From: Phoronis australis
Lineage: Eukaryota; Phoronida; Phoronidae
Assembly (NCBI GenBank): GCA_002633005.1
Contig: NMRA01000587.1
Span: forward strand, 199,222-261,280
Direction of reading: 5' to 3'
Length of the DNA: 62,059 bases
A program made the translations under genes and the position numbers. Below the pieces are notes generated by a model. That model was not told the DNA's origin. It saw only the letters and a program-made list of their open reading frames with translations, and did not search any database. Shown here piece after piece: positions 44,983 through 54,792 of this stretch. The number at the start of each line of letters is the position of its first letter. Position 1 is the first letter of the stretch.

Positions 44983-47900
44983 CTGGAATGAAGTGACATC
45001 TGGTGACTACTCAGGCGATTTCAACCTTTATACAAGACACATGCACTTACAAGGACGTTTTAAGAAAGTTTTTATATACATGAAGGTAAAATTCTCGAAC
45101 AAGTTTTATGTAACTTATCACAACGGAGAGTGCAAATCAAACGAGTCCTGATGACTGACAGAATTTTTCATGCATTACAAATCAAATTTAACTACATGCT
45201 GGACTTTTGTTGCAGGTTTTGATTAGTATTTCTATATCCAAATTACAGAAAAATTGGCTACACACCATCTGGATGATGCGAATACACTCAAAGGTTGAAA
45301 TCGTCTACGTGCTGCTTTCTGCAGAACTGGGACATAAGCTTGCACGAACGGTGAAAAGTCTTAGCTTACGGATTAAAAATAGTGAATTCTGTCCCAAAAA
45401 TTTACGAATTCGATCCTATAATGCAACATTAAAACCTCCCCAACCGAAAACCTCAGTGGCTGCCATATTGCTAAGACAGGGAGGTAATCTTCCAAGTGTA
45501 CTCACGGAACACTCGCATGATTTTGCGAGGTCTTGCGAAATCTTGTATTTCTCGGAAGAATCTTAATCTGCTTATTTCTGACTCAAAAACCAATACAGAG
45601 GTGTCAGAATAAAATGGACAGATTTTGGCATAACTGTGTCAAACTGTGCTCAATTTTAAAACTTACTTTATGCCTAAAATATTGAGTAATGAATGGGATG
45701 ACACTCATGATTGTTCACCCTGATTTGTTGACACTCACCTGGTTCCAGCTGACCTGTGCACGCTGCCCAGCCCATCATGGGTGGGATGGCACCCACCACT
45801 GCACCTACCCATGTATTATACATGGTGTACCTTTTTAGTGGAGTGTAGAGACAACTGTATAAAATAATGTTGAAGTAGCCCAGGCTTGCCGTCAGCGGAT
45901 TCGCTCCCAGAAACAGAATGCCATAGCCGAGCAGTCCGGACACCAAGGCAAAGTTAACGGCGTGCAGCGGGCTGTAATATACAACAGAGTTGATGGTAAT
46001 GCCATCCCAGCCACGGGCCACAGCACATTTACTAAACCCTTGCAACAGAGCTAAGCCCTTACCCCTATCCACACACCATAAAAGTTGTAACCATGCGCAG
46101 AGCTCACTTGCCATACACTTTTAGTGTAAGTTGTGTGGACATAGTTCAGCTTCCTTGGGTTCTTTGTGATTTGTGGTGTTTTGTGGGGAGGGTGGCAAGG
46201 GTACCACCACTAACCTAAGGGTACCTCTCTGTGTTAAGTGTTTTGCGGCCCAAGGTAAGGATTAGAATACCAGTCGTGCAGTCATAAGTTGAGTATATGA
46301 CAACAACAGTAAAAAGGCAAACAATATCAATTAAAGCACTAATGAGGGTAGGTGAACAATATCTTTTTAAATAACCTACAACCAATTGTAAAAATTTTGA
46401 ACAGTTTTGTGACCAGTCCGAGAAAGTGTCAGCCAAAACACTGCAGAGCATTATGTTTTCAAATGATCATTTCTTAGTATTTTAAGATTTATTTACCTGA
46501 TCAAACCTCGAACGAGAACTCGATTTTTTGTCCGATTCATCTGCGAATCATAGGGCACTTCGAAAAACTGGAACACAAAAATTACAATTAAACTCCATCA
46601 AGCACTAACAAAAAGTTGCTGCAATGGACAGACATCTACACCAGAATAGAGAACCTTCTCTTTCACCAACTAATAACTACAACTCCCAAAACAAAACTCA
46701 TCAATCAACTCCAAAAATAAAAATATTTGAATTCATAGCCATAAAGACTCAACATGTACATAAAGTACAGTTGAAACGACTATGGTAAATACTTTTCAAT
46801 CTAGAACAGCCTACTCAATATACTTTTGAGACAAAAAAATCGGGAGTGACCCCAGGCAACTGCAACTAAAGCCTAATATGTATTCATCCTTAAACAAATA
46901 ATTTACCATATTGAGCGCATTAGCAGAACACGACATTAATGCTGTTCCGACAGTGGCACAGGTGAAGGTCAAAAGGTCAAACACCCCAGGGGCCATGGCA
47001 TAGCCTCCAACGGCAGTGGTGACAATGAGAGCTGTAACATACAAGAACAAGGTTAGATAGTTTCAAGAACTTGGTTACATGCTTTTTGAAGGAAGTGACC
47101 TCAACTTAATATGTATAGATCACATGTAATTCTGTGCCTGAGACTGTGTTCCAAAATTCATTTGATGAACATTATATCCTCCAATGTTATTGGCTGCTCA
47201 TCAGGTCTAGTTACCGGTAAACGACTGAAAATAACAACGTGCAATGTGTTTACACTACTAGTGACAGAAAGACAGAGAGGCAGACACCAAACAAACGGAC
47301 TCAAAAATAACAAAATAGCCACTAGGTGGCACAGAATCCGTCACAAAATAGGAAGGCACCACCTTCATATCTTATATGGTATTGTCACCTCCTACATAGG
47401 AACCTATTTGCTAAATTTCATGGATGAACATCCATCAGGGAGTCCTGAAGACACAGAGGCGAATATAAACAAATAAAATTTCTATTTGGGGGCACAGCGA
47501 TAGCCAGATCTGTCGTCATTAGTCATCAACTTCAGGAACACAACTGAAAAATCACAGGAGATACAGCATTGGACACCCAGACAGAGGTGACGGCAATATG
47601 CACCCACATTTGTGGCGGATAAAAAGTAATGGAATCTAAAATGTTTTGAAGAGAAGTTTTAACTATAAATATGCAGGACTGACTGACCACAAGAACCCAA
47701 ACACAGGATTTCCCACTTATTGTGGTCCAACTTAGGCACACGTTTCACTTCACTCAGTGTGCGGGTTTACTGCAGAGATTCAGCACTTACCAGTGAGACG
47801 AGACTTGGACAATTTCAGGTAGTTGCCAGGTAGTTTGCGGACATCCAATCTTATCTCTTGCCATACAAGTTCATTAGTGGACTGCAGAGCTGGGGGTCTA

Positions 47901-50311
47901 CCAGGGATGTTATCTTTAGGGTCAACTTGATCATCAATGTCACTTTTCTTGGGTTTAAAGTTAATATTGATCAGTTCTTCATTAGTTGGGAAATACAAAG
48001 AAAAGCCCTCGCTTTGCTCATCGTTGAATGTCATATCTATTTGTCGGTTTTGTCCTTTGAGGAAAATAGTCAACCTTTCATCAACCTCTGGCTGTTGTGA
48101 GTCACTATTCTTTGAAGCATTGATGTCAGCCTGACTGCTTTTCACTGACATCATTCTTTCAGGTGCAACAACCCTCTTCAATTGCTGTTGTTCCTAAAAC
48201 AGTGACAACTTAAAATTAAAAGAGCCAATACAAGTCGTGTCGGTGCATTGTTAACAATATATATCTACAAAGTCCAAAAGGGAATAATTGGACAGATGGG
48301 TCCTGGATTTAAAAGTGATTTGAGAACCTGTTACTCCCAATAAATCATGTAGTTTTAAGGACCCACCTATCTGACTATTACCATATTTTGATAGCCAGAA
48401 GGTGAGAAGGGTATTAATTGGATACATGGGTCCCTCCATAACTCCGAAAAACTTATCAGAAATTAACAAAACATACCTCACACGAGTCATCCAGGTAATC
48501 AAAGGTTTCAGATTTCACGTCGCGATCGTTTGATATCCAGATCCAAAACTAGGTACTCTACAGTCGGCGGGCTGCCAACATTTTCTTATGGTACACATCT
48601 CAATTACCGATCAGAGGTTGCTGTGAATGAGCTGTTAATGAAATGTACAAGAAAATGGGGGCAGCCAGCTAACTGTACGATATCTTGCATTTGTCAAGAT
48701 ATTGAAGTCCGGATATCAAAAGAATGTGATGTCGGACGTGGAATCTGTCATCACCTGGATGGATATCAATGATAGGTGAATCAAATGAGGTATCTCTAAT
48801 GAATTTCTGCTGAGAAGTTTTGGAGTCATGGAGGGACCCACATAGTGTGATCAGTGTCACCTCTTAACTATTAAAACTGTACCACACCAATTTCATTCAT
48901 CTTAACTTAATTTATCGACTCGGTAAAAATGCATTAGGGAAACCTATTTTTGTTCCTTGTACACTTAAAATTATCACTTTCTTCAGCAATTCTTTCCGTT
49001 TCTATAGATATCCTCGATGAAGCATGTCTACGGAATTAGGATGACTTTGGAGAAGAATTCCAATAACACTTGTTTGGCTGCCATTAAGTTTCTCACCGTG
49101 TGTGATAACCATGAAGTACTTCAATTGACACCACACAAGTTAGGCAAGAAACGCAAAGTGCTTGACCTCGCGCGTGACACTTGCAAAATGTAGGATGTGA
49201 AGATATATAGTGGAATTTATAAGATTTGTGTCCCATCATTTTTTTGTTCATCAAGAGGCACGAGCTTGAGTAACTTTAAACAAAATAGCACCGGGTGAAG
49301 GATGCTCGATTGAACTGCGACAGATTTTCATGGAATGGGTATCTTGATTGTTCAAATTATGTAAATTGTCTCCAGAGTCATGGTATGTGTTGATCATAAC
49401 TCTATGTGTTTATATGCATGTTTCATATAATGTTGTTCCGTGCACTTTGACAAGAGTAGTTGGCTATAATGTCGCCTGTGGCTAGCTGTGGTTCAATGCC
49501 CTAAACAAAATAAACAGCTTTGTGCCCATTAAACAATGACCATCATCTCTGCTAGCACATAGAGGGACACCTTATGAGGCCGTCGATGTATTTAATTCCT
49601 TCCAACTCGAACAATTACTCCTGCTATCAAACTTTTTCTTCGAGCAGTCCGTTGTTCAGTTCCCAAACTCTGTAACTCGCTACTTTTAACACTGCGCCTG
49701 GCAGGTGGCATGACGTATGTATCCCCTAGTGCGCGCAGTGTGAAAATTGCGAGTTACCGATTTTGGGAACTGAAGGAGGGACTGCTCAAGGAAAAAATTT
49801 GATAATCAGAGTATTTGTTTGAGATGGAAGGAATTAAATACGATGGCCTCCTCTATACAGAAGAGGTATTTCTAACAATGTGACTTTGACGTTTTAGCCA
49901 GTGCTAGGCATAATTTGCTGAAAAGCTTCCGGTGTATGAAGCGCCTGTAGGAGCTCCAACATCTCTACTAGCTGCACCAGCAAAGACGATGGTCATTGCC
50001 TAGGCCTAGCATGGGCGAGTTGACGTTATGTCGAACGTCGAGCTCTGTGATTGTTTCACATCCTTTTAACAAAACATACCTACCTGGATTTTGAATAAAT
50101 TTGATGCTATATGCTTTGACCACAAGCGCTCTCCGCCAGTCTCAGCTCTGCAACCAAGAAGACGGCGAATTTTCATTTTTCTACCGTCAAAACAAAATTT
50201 GCAGGCTACAGAATTGCTGAAATCCAACAGAGAACCGCTTTTCTTCAAAGCTGACAATCGGGAATATGTTCTTTGCATATTGAAGAAATGGTTGACCTGT
50301 AACGAAAACAT
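44561..50311 (-). CDS. COX10: COX10, protoheme IX (heme A) farnesyltransferase, complete, 7 coding exons
   Basis: Inner-mitochondrial-membrane UbiA prenyltransferase that adds a farnesyl group to heme B to make heme O, the first step of heme A synthesis for cytochrome c oxidase. Exons in order: 50311-50084, 48548-48477, 48193-47791, 47031-46907, 46567-46497, 45971-45739, 44982-44561; total 1,554 nt, 517 aa (human about 443; the excess is in the N-terminal region). All phases agree. Residues 1-76 resemble a basic, Ser/Arg-rich mitochondrial presequence. The first prenyl-diphosphate region lies at about 272-292 (NALN then [11 protein letters not shown]); the second is DYSRGG at 404-409 after [11 protein letters not shown]. 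Also conserved are [17 protein letters not shown] and TTWTF. In-frame TAG at 50323-50321 supports the start; Met12 is a possible alternative. The gene converges on tolloid. Confidence 0.96.
45739..45971 (-). CDS. COX10: COX10 exon 6: central membrane helices
   Basis: Encodes [37 protein letters not shown] and [20 protein letters not shown]. Acceptor atattacag, donor gtgagt, phase 2 in and phase 1 out. Confidence 0.98.
46497..46567 (-). CDS. COX10: COX10 exon 5: first substrate-binding motif
   Basis: 71-nt exon encoding [20 protein letters not shown] (human [20 protein letters not shown]), the most conserved motif of the family. Acceptor gttccag, donor gtaaat, phase 0 in and phase 2 out. Confidence 0.97.
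46907..47031 (-). CDS. COX10: COX10 exon 4: first transmembrane helices
   Basis: Encodes [20 protein letters not shown] and [16 protein letters not shown] (human SVGTGLASCAANSINQ). Acceptor tgttacag, donor gtaaat, phase 1 in and phase 0 out. Confidence 0.96.
47791..48193 (-). CDS. COX10: COX10 exon 3: N-terminal soluble region
   Basis: Low-complexity polar stretch, then [20 protein letters not shown], which aligns with the human segment just before the first membrane helix (DLPG...LSKIKLT). Acceptor gttttag, donor gtaagt, phase 0 in and phase 1 out. Confidence 0.93.
48477..48548 (-). CDS. COX10: COX10 exon 2
   Basis: 24 codons, including [13 protein letters not shown]. Donor gtatgt is good. 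The acceptor tacctag has a poor pyrimidine tract, but an in-frame TAG immediately upstream rules out a longer exon. Phase 0 on both sides. Confidence 0.6.
49534..49998. mobile_element. Foldback (long inverted repeat) element in COX10 intron 1
   Basis: The left arm (about 49576-49698) and right arm (about 49729-49850) are imperfect reverse complements over about 120 bp, separated by a loop of about 30 bp. Outer matches (AATGACCATC near 49536, GATGGTCATT near 49988) extend the arms, with about 105 extra bases in the right arm. Confidence 0.75.
50084..50311 (-). CDS. COX10: COX10 exon 1: mitochondrial presequence
   Basis: 76 codons starting [10 protein letters not shown], followed by the presequence-like [15 protein letters not shown]. 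Donor gtaggt, phase 0. The N-terminus is poorly conserved in this family, so assignment rests on the perfect phase chain and the start context. Confidence 0.75.
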
Positions 50312-50320
50312 GTAAATGAA

Positions 50321-50386
50321 CTATATATCGACACATCTTTTGAAAACCATTCGACTACAAAACGTGACAACAATGACATCCGCCAT
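50321..50386 (-). promoter_or_regulatory. YY1-like element and 21-codon upstream ORF before COX10
   Basis: On the minus strand, TAATGGCGGATG resembles the YY1/initiator ATGGCGG element common at mitochondrial-protein gene promoters. Its ATG (50386) opens a 21-codon ORF, in the same frame as COX10, that stops with TAG at 50323-50321, three sense codons before the COX10 ATG. Start-site position unknown. Confidence 0.35.
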
Positions 50387-50699
50387 TACTGCTTTAAAAC
50401 TATCTCCAATACAAAAGATTAGCGCCCGCCATCTATTGAGTGGACACGAGAACTTGAGGGTATTTCGACTGATTTTTTAGAATCGCCTACCTCAAGTGAA
50501 CACCATGAGTACGGGACGTGATTAATTAATATAAATCGTGTATTTCAATAGCTACAATCTGTAAGAAGCAGGAGATCAAGACAACCAAGTCTAAAAATGC
50601 CTGGGCAATCGTATGTAGGCCTACACACGTGGACCGTCTGCCAGTGATTGCTTTGACCTTAGCCTTAGGTCGCGTAAAACCCTGTGCAATTCTCCAATT

Positions 50700-51280
50700 T
50701 ATGCTTGTTCATGCTGGTTTTCAAGCAGGTCTACTCAATTTACACCCTCATACTAGATTTGGTCATTTTCAGTCTCTTGTATAGCTAAATATTAAAGATC
50801 GAGTTTAGCAACTCAAGCTTCACCATATTCATAAAATAGTACTTGGCAACGCCCAAAATTATATCCTTGATAACTTTCCAGCATCTAAACCACGCCATGC
50901 TCACAGAAGAGCAATAATGGCTTTATTCAGCCACTACTTAAACACATGGATCTAAAACTTTTTTAAATTCAACAATAGTTCTGTGGAATTCACTTCCTGG
51001 CCATCTGAGAGACATCACAAATTTAAATATTTTTAAGCTACAAATCAAACAACAGCCTTATTGAGAGAACTGCTAACTTCGATTTTATTGATTATTTTCA
51101 TTTATCTATTTATTCATCATTATCATGTCACTTCATCCTACAGTTTTTTTGGCACATTTTCACCTATAGCTAGTTTCTTTCATATCTCTCCTTCATCCTG
51201 TATAATTACTATTCACAATTTACGTTTATACGTTATTTTTCTTAATTTGTGAATGGACCACCACTGAAATAAGTTTTGNA
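50700..51280 (+). pseudogene. Decayed 3' end of a non-LTR (LINE) retrotransposon
   Basis: Two conceptual pieces in different frames match the C-terminal region after LINE reverse transcriptases: LKLHHIHKIVLGNAQNYI (about 50810-50863), then VLWNSLPGHLRDITNLNIF ending in a stop near 51063. Internal stops and a frameshift show it is dead. After the stop comes a T-rich 3' UTR, then an A-rich simple repeat from about 51280, the usual LINE tail. A single N lies at 51279. Confidence 0.75.
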
Positions 51281-51375
51281 ACACTAACAATAAGAATAAA
51301 AACAACAACAATAATAATAACAACAATAACGATAAAAATAACAATAACTGTAATAGTAATAGTAATAATAATAAG
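51281..51375. repeat. AAC/AAT-rich simple repeat
   Basis: Mixed (AAC), (AAT) and (AGT) trinucleotides directly behind the LINE 3' end; probably its tail expanded. Confidence 0.85.
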
Positions 51376-51549
51376 TAAAAAGAAGATTCGTTAGGTAATT
51401 TTAGCCTTTGTGTGACTGACAGTTGCCGAACAACAATCAAAACTGTATTAATGAGAAACAAGAACTCTAACCAGTATGGAAATTGCACAGACGCTCATCA
51501 ATGTCACTTTTGGGTAAATGCCGAAGTTTACTACTAATTAAACAATTTA

Positions 51550-51892
51550 TCCATTCATTCATTCACTCATTCATTCATTCATCCATTCATCCATTCATTC
51601 ATTCATTCATTCATTCATCCATTCATTCACTCATTCATCCATTCATTCATTCATTCATTCATTCATTCACTCATTCATTCATTCATTCATTCACTCATTC
51701 ATTCATTCACTCATTCATTCATTCACTCATTCATTCATTCACTCATTCATTCATTCATTCATTCATTCATTCACTCATTCATTCATTCATTCATTCATTC
51801 ACTCATTCATTCATTCACTCATTCATTCATTCACTCATTCATTCATTCATTCACTCATTCATTCATTCATTTATTCAATGATTCATTCATAA
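51550..51892. repeat. (ATTC)n microsatellite with regular ACTC variants
   Basis: About 340 bp of tetranucleotide repeat, with variant ACTC units inserted every 3-5 repeats and some ATCC variants at the left. It produces a spurious Ser-Phe-Ile-His open frame. Confidence 0.97.
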
Positions 51893-51894
51893 AC

Positions 51895-52042
51895 CATGGG
51901 CGGGGCACCACAGGGGGATAGGGCTCTCGCCCCCCCACCCCACTTTTTTAGTGCCACGCCGCACATCGTCTTAATAGGCGACGCAACACAGGGGGGCAGA
52001 GGGGCTTTAGGCCCCACTTTTTTCAGTGCTGCGCCGCCCATG
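51895..52042 (+). mobile_element. Dimeric palindromic MITE, copy C
   Basis: Same two-unit structure and same internal junction type as copies A and D. It abuts the (ATTC)n microsatellite. TAAAC occurs just before and, after one extra T, just after the element, consistent with a 5-bp target duplication. Confidence 0.85.
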
Positions 52043-53948
52043 TTAAACCTGCATTACTGGGACCCGTTCCAAGAACCTTGAGACTGGCTTAGCTAAAATG
52101 CGGGGAGGGAAATTAGGCATTTATCTCGCCTACCGTGCACCAGGTTTGAAGCCAACTGATCACAATTTGAGTGTGTTAACTGACGGCGCTAGACAGTGAC
52201 ACTGCGTTCTTCGATAGCCGATCAGCCGAAATACACTCCTCTGAACGCAGTCCAATCGATTTTCTTTTGTAGTTATCCTATGTAAAATTACATACTACAG
52301 GATAGGTCATATAGTGTAGCTATACGACGGTTACCGTAGTCAATAAAATTGATCACGCTGAGAATTGATTCATTTTAAAACTGTAAGAAAGGCTGTTAAT
52401 TCTTGTTATGAGCTTGATGACAGAGAGAGAATCAACTCCTCCACTATATGATGCTGATCAGGTTTGTATCTCGTTTCAAACAATTAAGCGAATGATTGCA
52501 CTAAGAAAATTCACTCAATAATTGATATTGAAAAACAACAAATCATTTAACCGATCTGTATTCAGAAGCTTGTAGGGAGTGACAAGCAATGAGTCTATCA
52601 CGCCAACTCGGATGAGTGCATCGCTAGTGGCGATCAGCCAGAGGATCAGGGATCTAATCTTTGTATATGTAATTCATTCGTCCTACTCGTGCCAACTCAA
52701 GCCTCGGTATATCCACAATTCTGTGCTCGATTACCCCGTGGTTTGCGCATGCGACTTCTCCACCAAGTTCGCCCTTGATGACTATTGGTTTCGAACTAAA
52801 ATTTCGTGTGGCATTTGGAGTTCAGGCTCGAACCCCTTATAGTTTTAATACTAGGGTCACCAACTGAGCGATAGGATTAGTCATTCTTCAACACCAAGTT
52901 ATCGAGCGAAGAATAGCCACGTGCATTGAGTTACGTGGCACAACGGCGAGTAAAATGGTTTCGAATTCGATTCAACTACATAGTAAAGAAGCCGGACTCT
53001 CGGGTGTCAAACTTGCGGATGACACGTGGTGACCACAGGCAGCAGTACTAGGTCTTGGAAGGTGGTGCTGCCTGGCCACTGGCAATGTTAGCCCAAATTA
53101 GGAAGCGACTACAGGGGCTTATTTAATTTTATGGACATTTTTTGTAGTAAAGTCTTTAAAGTGCATCAGTAAAATAATCAACCGACACCGCAATAAGCTA
53201 ACGTCTGTGACGCACCAAAGTCATTGCACGTTTAATGTGTTGCTCTTATCCCCAAAGGCTCTAGCGTCTATCATTTTTGACAGTTGTGTACCGAAACACT
53301 AAAACGCGTTTTAGGGAATGGCCTCTACAAATTACATCTACGCACAGCAAAACAAACTGTTTTGTTAGAGATTTGTAAGAGGAAGTCAGAAGAGTTGTCG
53401 GCTCTCGTAACACAAAACAATGAATCTGTTTAACTTGGTGTGGAATATTTTAAACCCTACAATGACCTTAGTTCGAATGTCGATTGAAATTTAATGGACA
53501 GTTCTTCATGTTTAATAATCAACCAAATTAAAAACGACACAGCCCATGATTCCTTTGAAAAAAGAATCTATTCCCTAGCCCGCAACCTTCATTGAAAACC
53601 AAAGATTTGCCCATCAATATTACTTGAAGGGTTGGAGAGTCACAGCATATATTACAATATATTTTCATATTGGTTTTCAAATTTGAAGGATAACATGATC
53701 GGTGCAAATCTTTAATTTGAGGACGTCTCCAAAAGCTGAACTATGTACAAATTTCTCGGTGACACACCGTTTCATCAAAAAGTGGATGCCCTGGTTTACT
53801 GCGCCCCCACTCGGAGCTGCGGCCACGACTGGGGAAACTATAAATGAGGGTGGTGTGCCAAATCAATAGCAGATTTAGGATGTTACGAAGAGGGCAAGGT
53901 TGATCACAATTTCCAAAGAACAAAGTGTTCCCGAAAGTCCTCATGACA

Positions 53949-54250
53949 GCGTGTTCCCGTTCAGTGACTTTACCAGACGAAGGGGGTTCTGAGCGTGTGA
54001 TAACATCTTAACTGCCAAGCAAAGTCTTATGACAACAGGCAGGCCAATTATCAACAAGGCTAATTACAGACCATGTGTGAACACCGTCAAACGCCAGAGC
54101 GAATTGGTACATTCAGAAAGAATAGATTATCGTAACTTGGGTCGCAGTTGGGCGATTTTTGGCCATTCAAAAACTAAACATGATCACCATTAGACGAGAA
54201 TTTCAGACATGAAATGTTATTGGTTCCGGTTCAAATATGTTATAACTTAA
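53949..54250 (+). repeat. Interspersed repeat family Y, copy 2 (upstream of the GT31 gene)
   Basis: Same orientation as the intron 5 copy; shares GCGTGTGATAACA, AGTTGGGCGATTTTTGG and AATGTTATTGGTTCCGGTTC. Confidence 0.8.
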
Positions 54251-54406
54251 CTTTTATTTTTAACAGCACAGCCCAGTCGGCTAGATAGGCCCTACGATCT
54301 TTTTGAAGATTAGAGCAATTATCGAACAAAAGAGAGCTGGCCCTCCAACCATGAATGCCAGAATGGAGTTAACCAGTCGTGTAAGATATTGGCTACAGGA
54401 TAAAAT

Positions 54407-54447
54407 TCCCAACTTGTTGTTGAGCTATAGAATCGAACAAGTTGGGA
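54407..54447. other. 12-bp stem inverted repeat upstream of the GT31 gene
   Basis: TCCCAACTTGTT and AACAAGTTGGGA separated by 17 bp can form a hairpin. No function assigned. Confidence 0.5.
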
Positions 54448-54602
54448 GCAACCGGGAAAACTGTAATGTAGACTGGAGGCGATGTGCCTTGGGGGTGTGG
54501 CTCTCAGTACCCAAAAAGGGCGGGACAAGCACGCTGCCTTCCAACATCTCTACCAAAGTCAGCAGGTGTTATTCACGCGCTAGTGTCGACGGTACTCTAA
54601 TT

Positions 54603-54683
54603 GGGACTGCACAGTCTTGGGGCTGCACAGTCTTGGGGCTGCACAGTCTTGGGACTGCACAGTCTTGGGGCTGCACAGTCTTC
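54603..54683. repeat. 17-bp tandem repeat, five copies, near the GT31 promoter
   Basis: Unit GG(A/G)CTGCACAGTCTTGG, almost perfect, ending about 30 bp before the E-box at 54714. Confidence 0.93.
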
Positions 54684-54713
54684 AATCACGAATGTAAGGG
54701 TTACATATCATGT

Positions 54714-54792
54714 CACGTGCGGCGCCTCTGAACAAAAGCCGGCAACCGGAAGTTGAATTGCGGGATCTTCTGATTATTTTCTACGGCAAAAT
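54714..54792 (+). promoter_or_regulatory. Probable core promoter/5' UTR of the GT31 gene: CACGTG E-box and ETS site
   Basis: CACGTG at 54714-54719 and ACCGGAAGT (ETS/GABP consensus) at 54745-54753 lie 40-75 bp before the proposed AT|G exon end, in a locally GC-rich stretch. Motif evidence only. Confidence 0.4.

Larger units (their letters stand above)
50387..54700. other. Intergenic region between COX10 and the GT31 gene (divergent promoters)
   Basis: Repeat-rich left half (LINE end, simple repeats, dimeric MITE). 52.1-53.9 kb shows nothing recognisable except a weak tRNA-like remnant near 52930-52985. Family Y and the 17-bp array lie at the right. Confidence 0.75.

Noticed and set aside
45400-45560. 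Nested gene in COX10 intron 6 (CAATATGGCAGCC on the minus strand)
   Set aside because: An initiator-like motif with a short frame only; no splice partner or homology seen.
48549-48580. Longer COX10 exon 2 using the tgtag or ggcag acceptors
   Set aside because: Both would place TAG in the required frame; only the tacctag acceptor stays open.
51483-51881. 132-codon Ser-Phe-Ile-His repeat frame
   Set aside because: Simply the (ATTC)n microsatellite read in frame.
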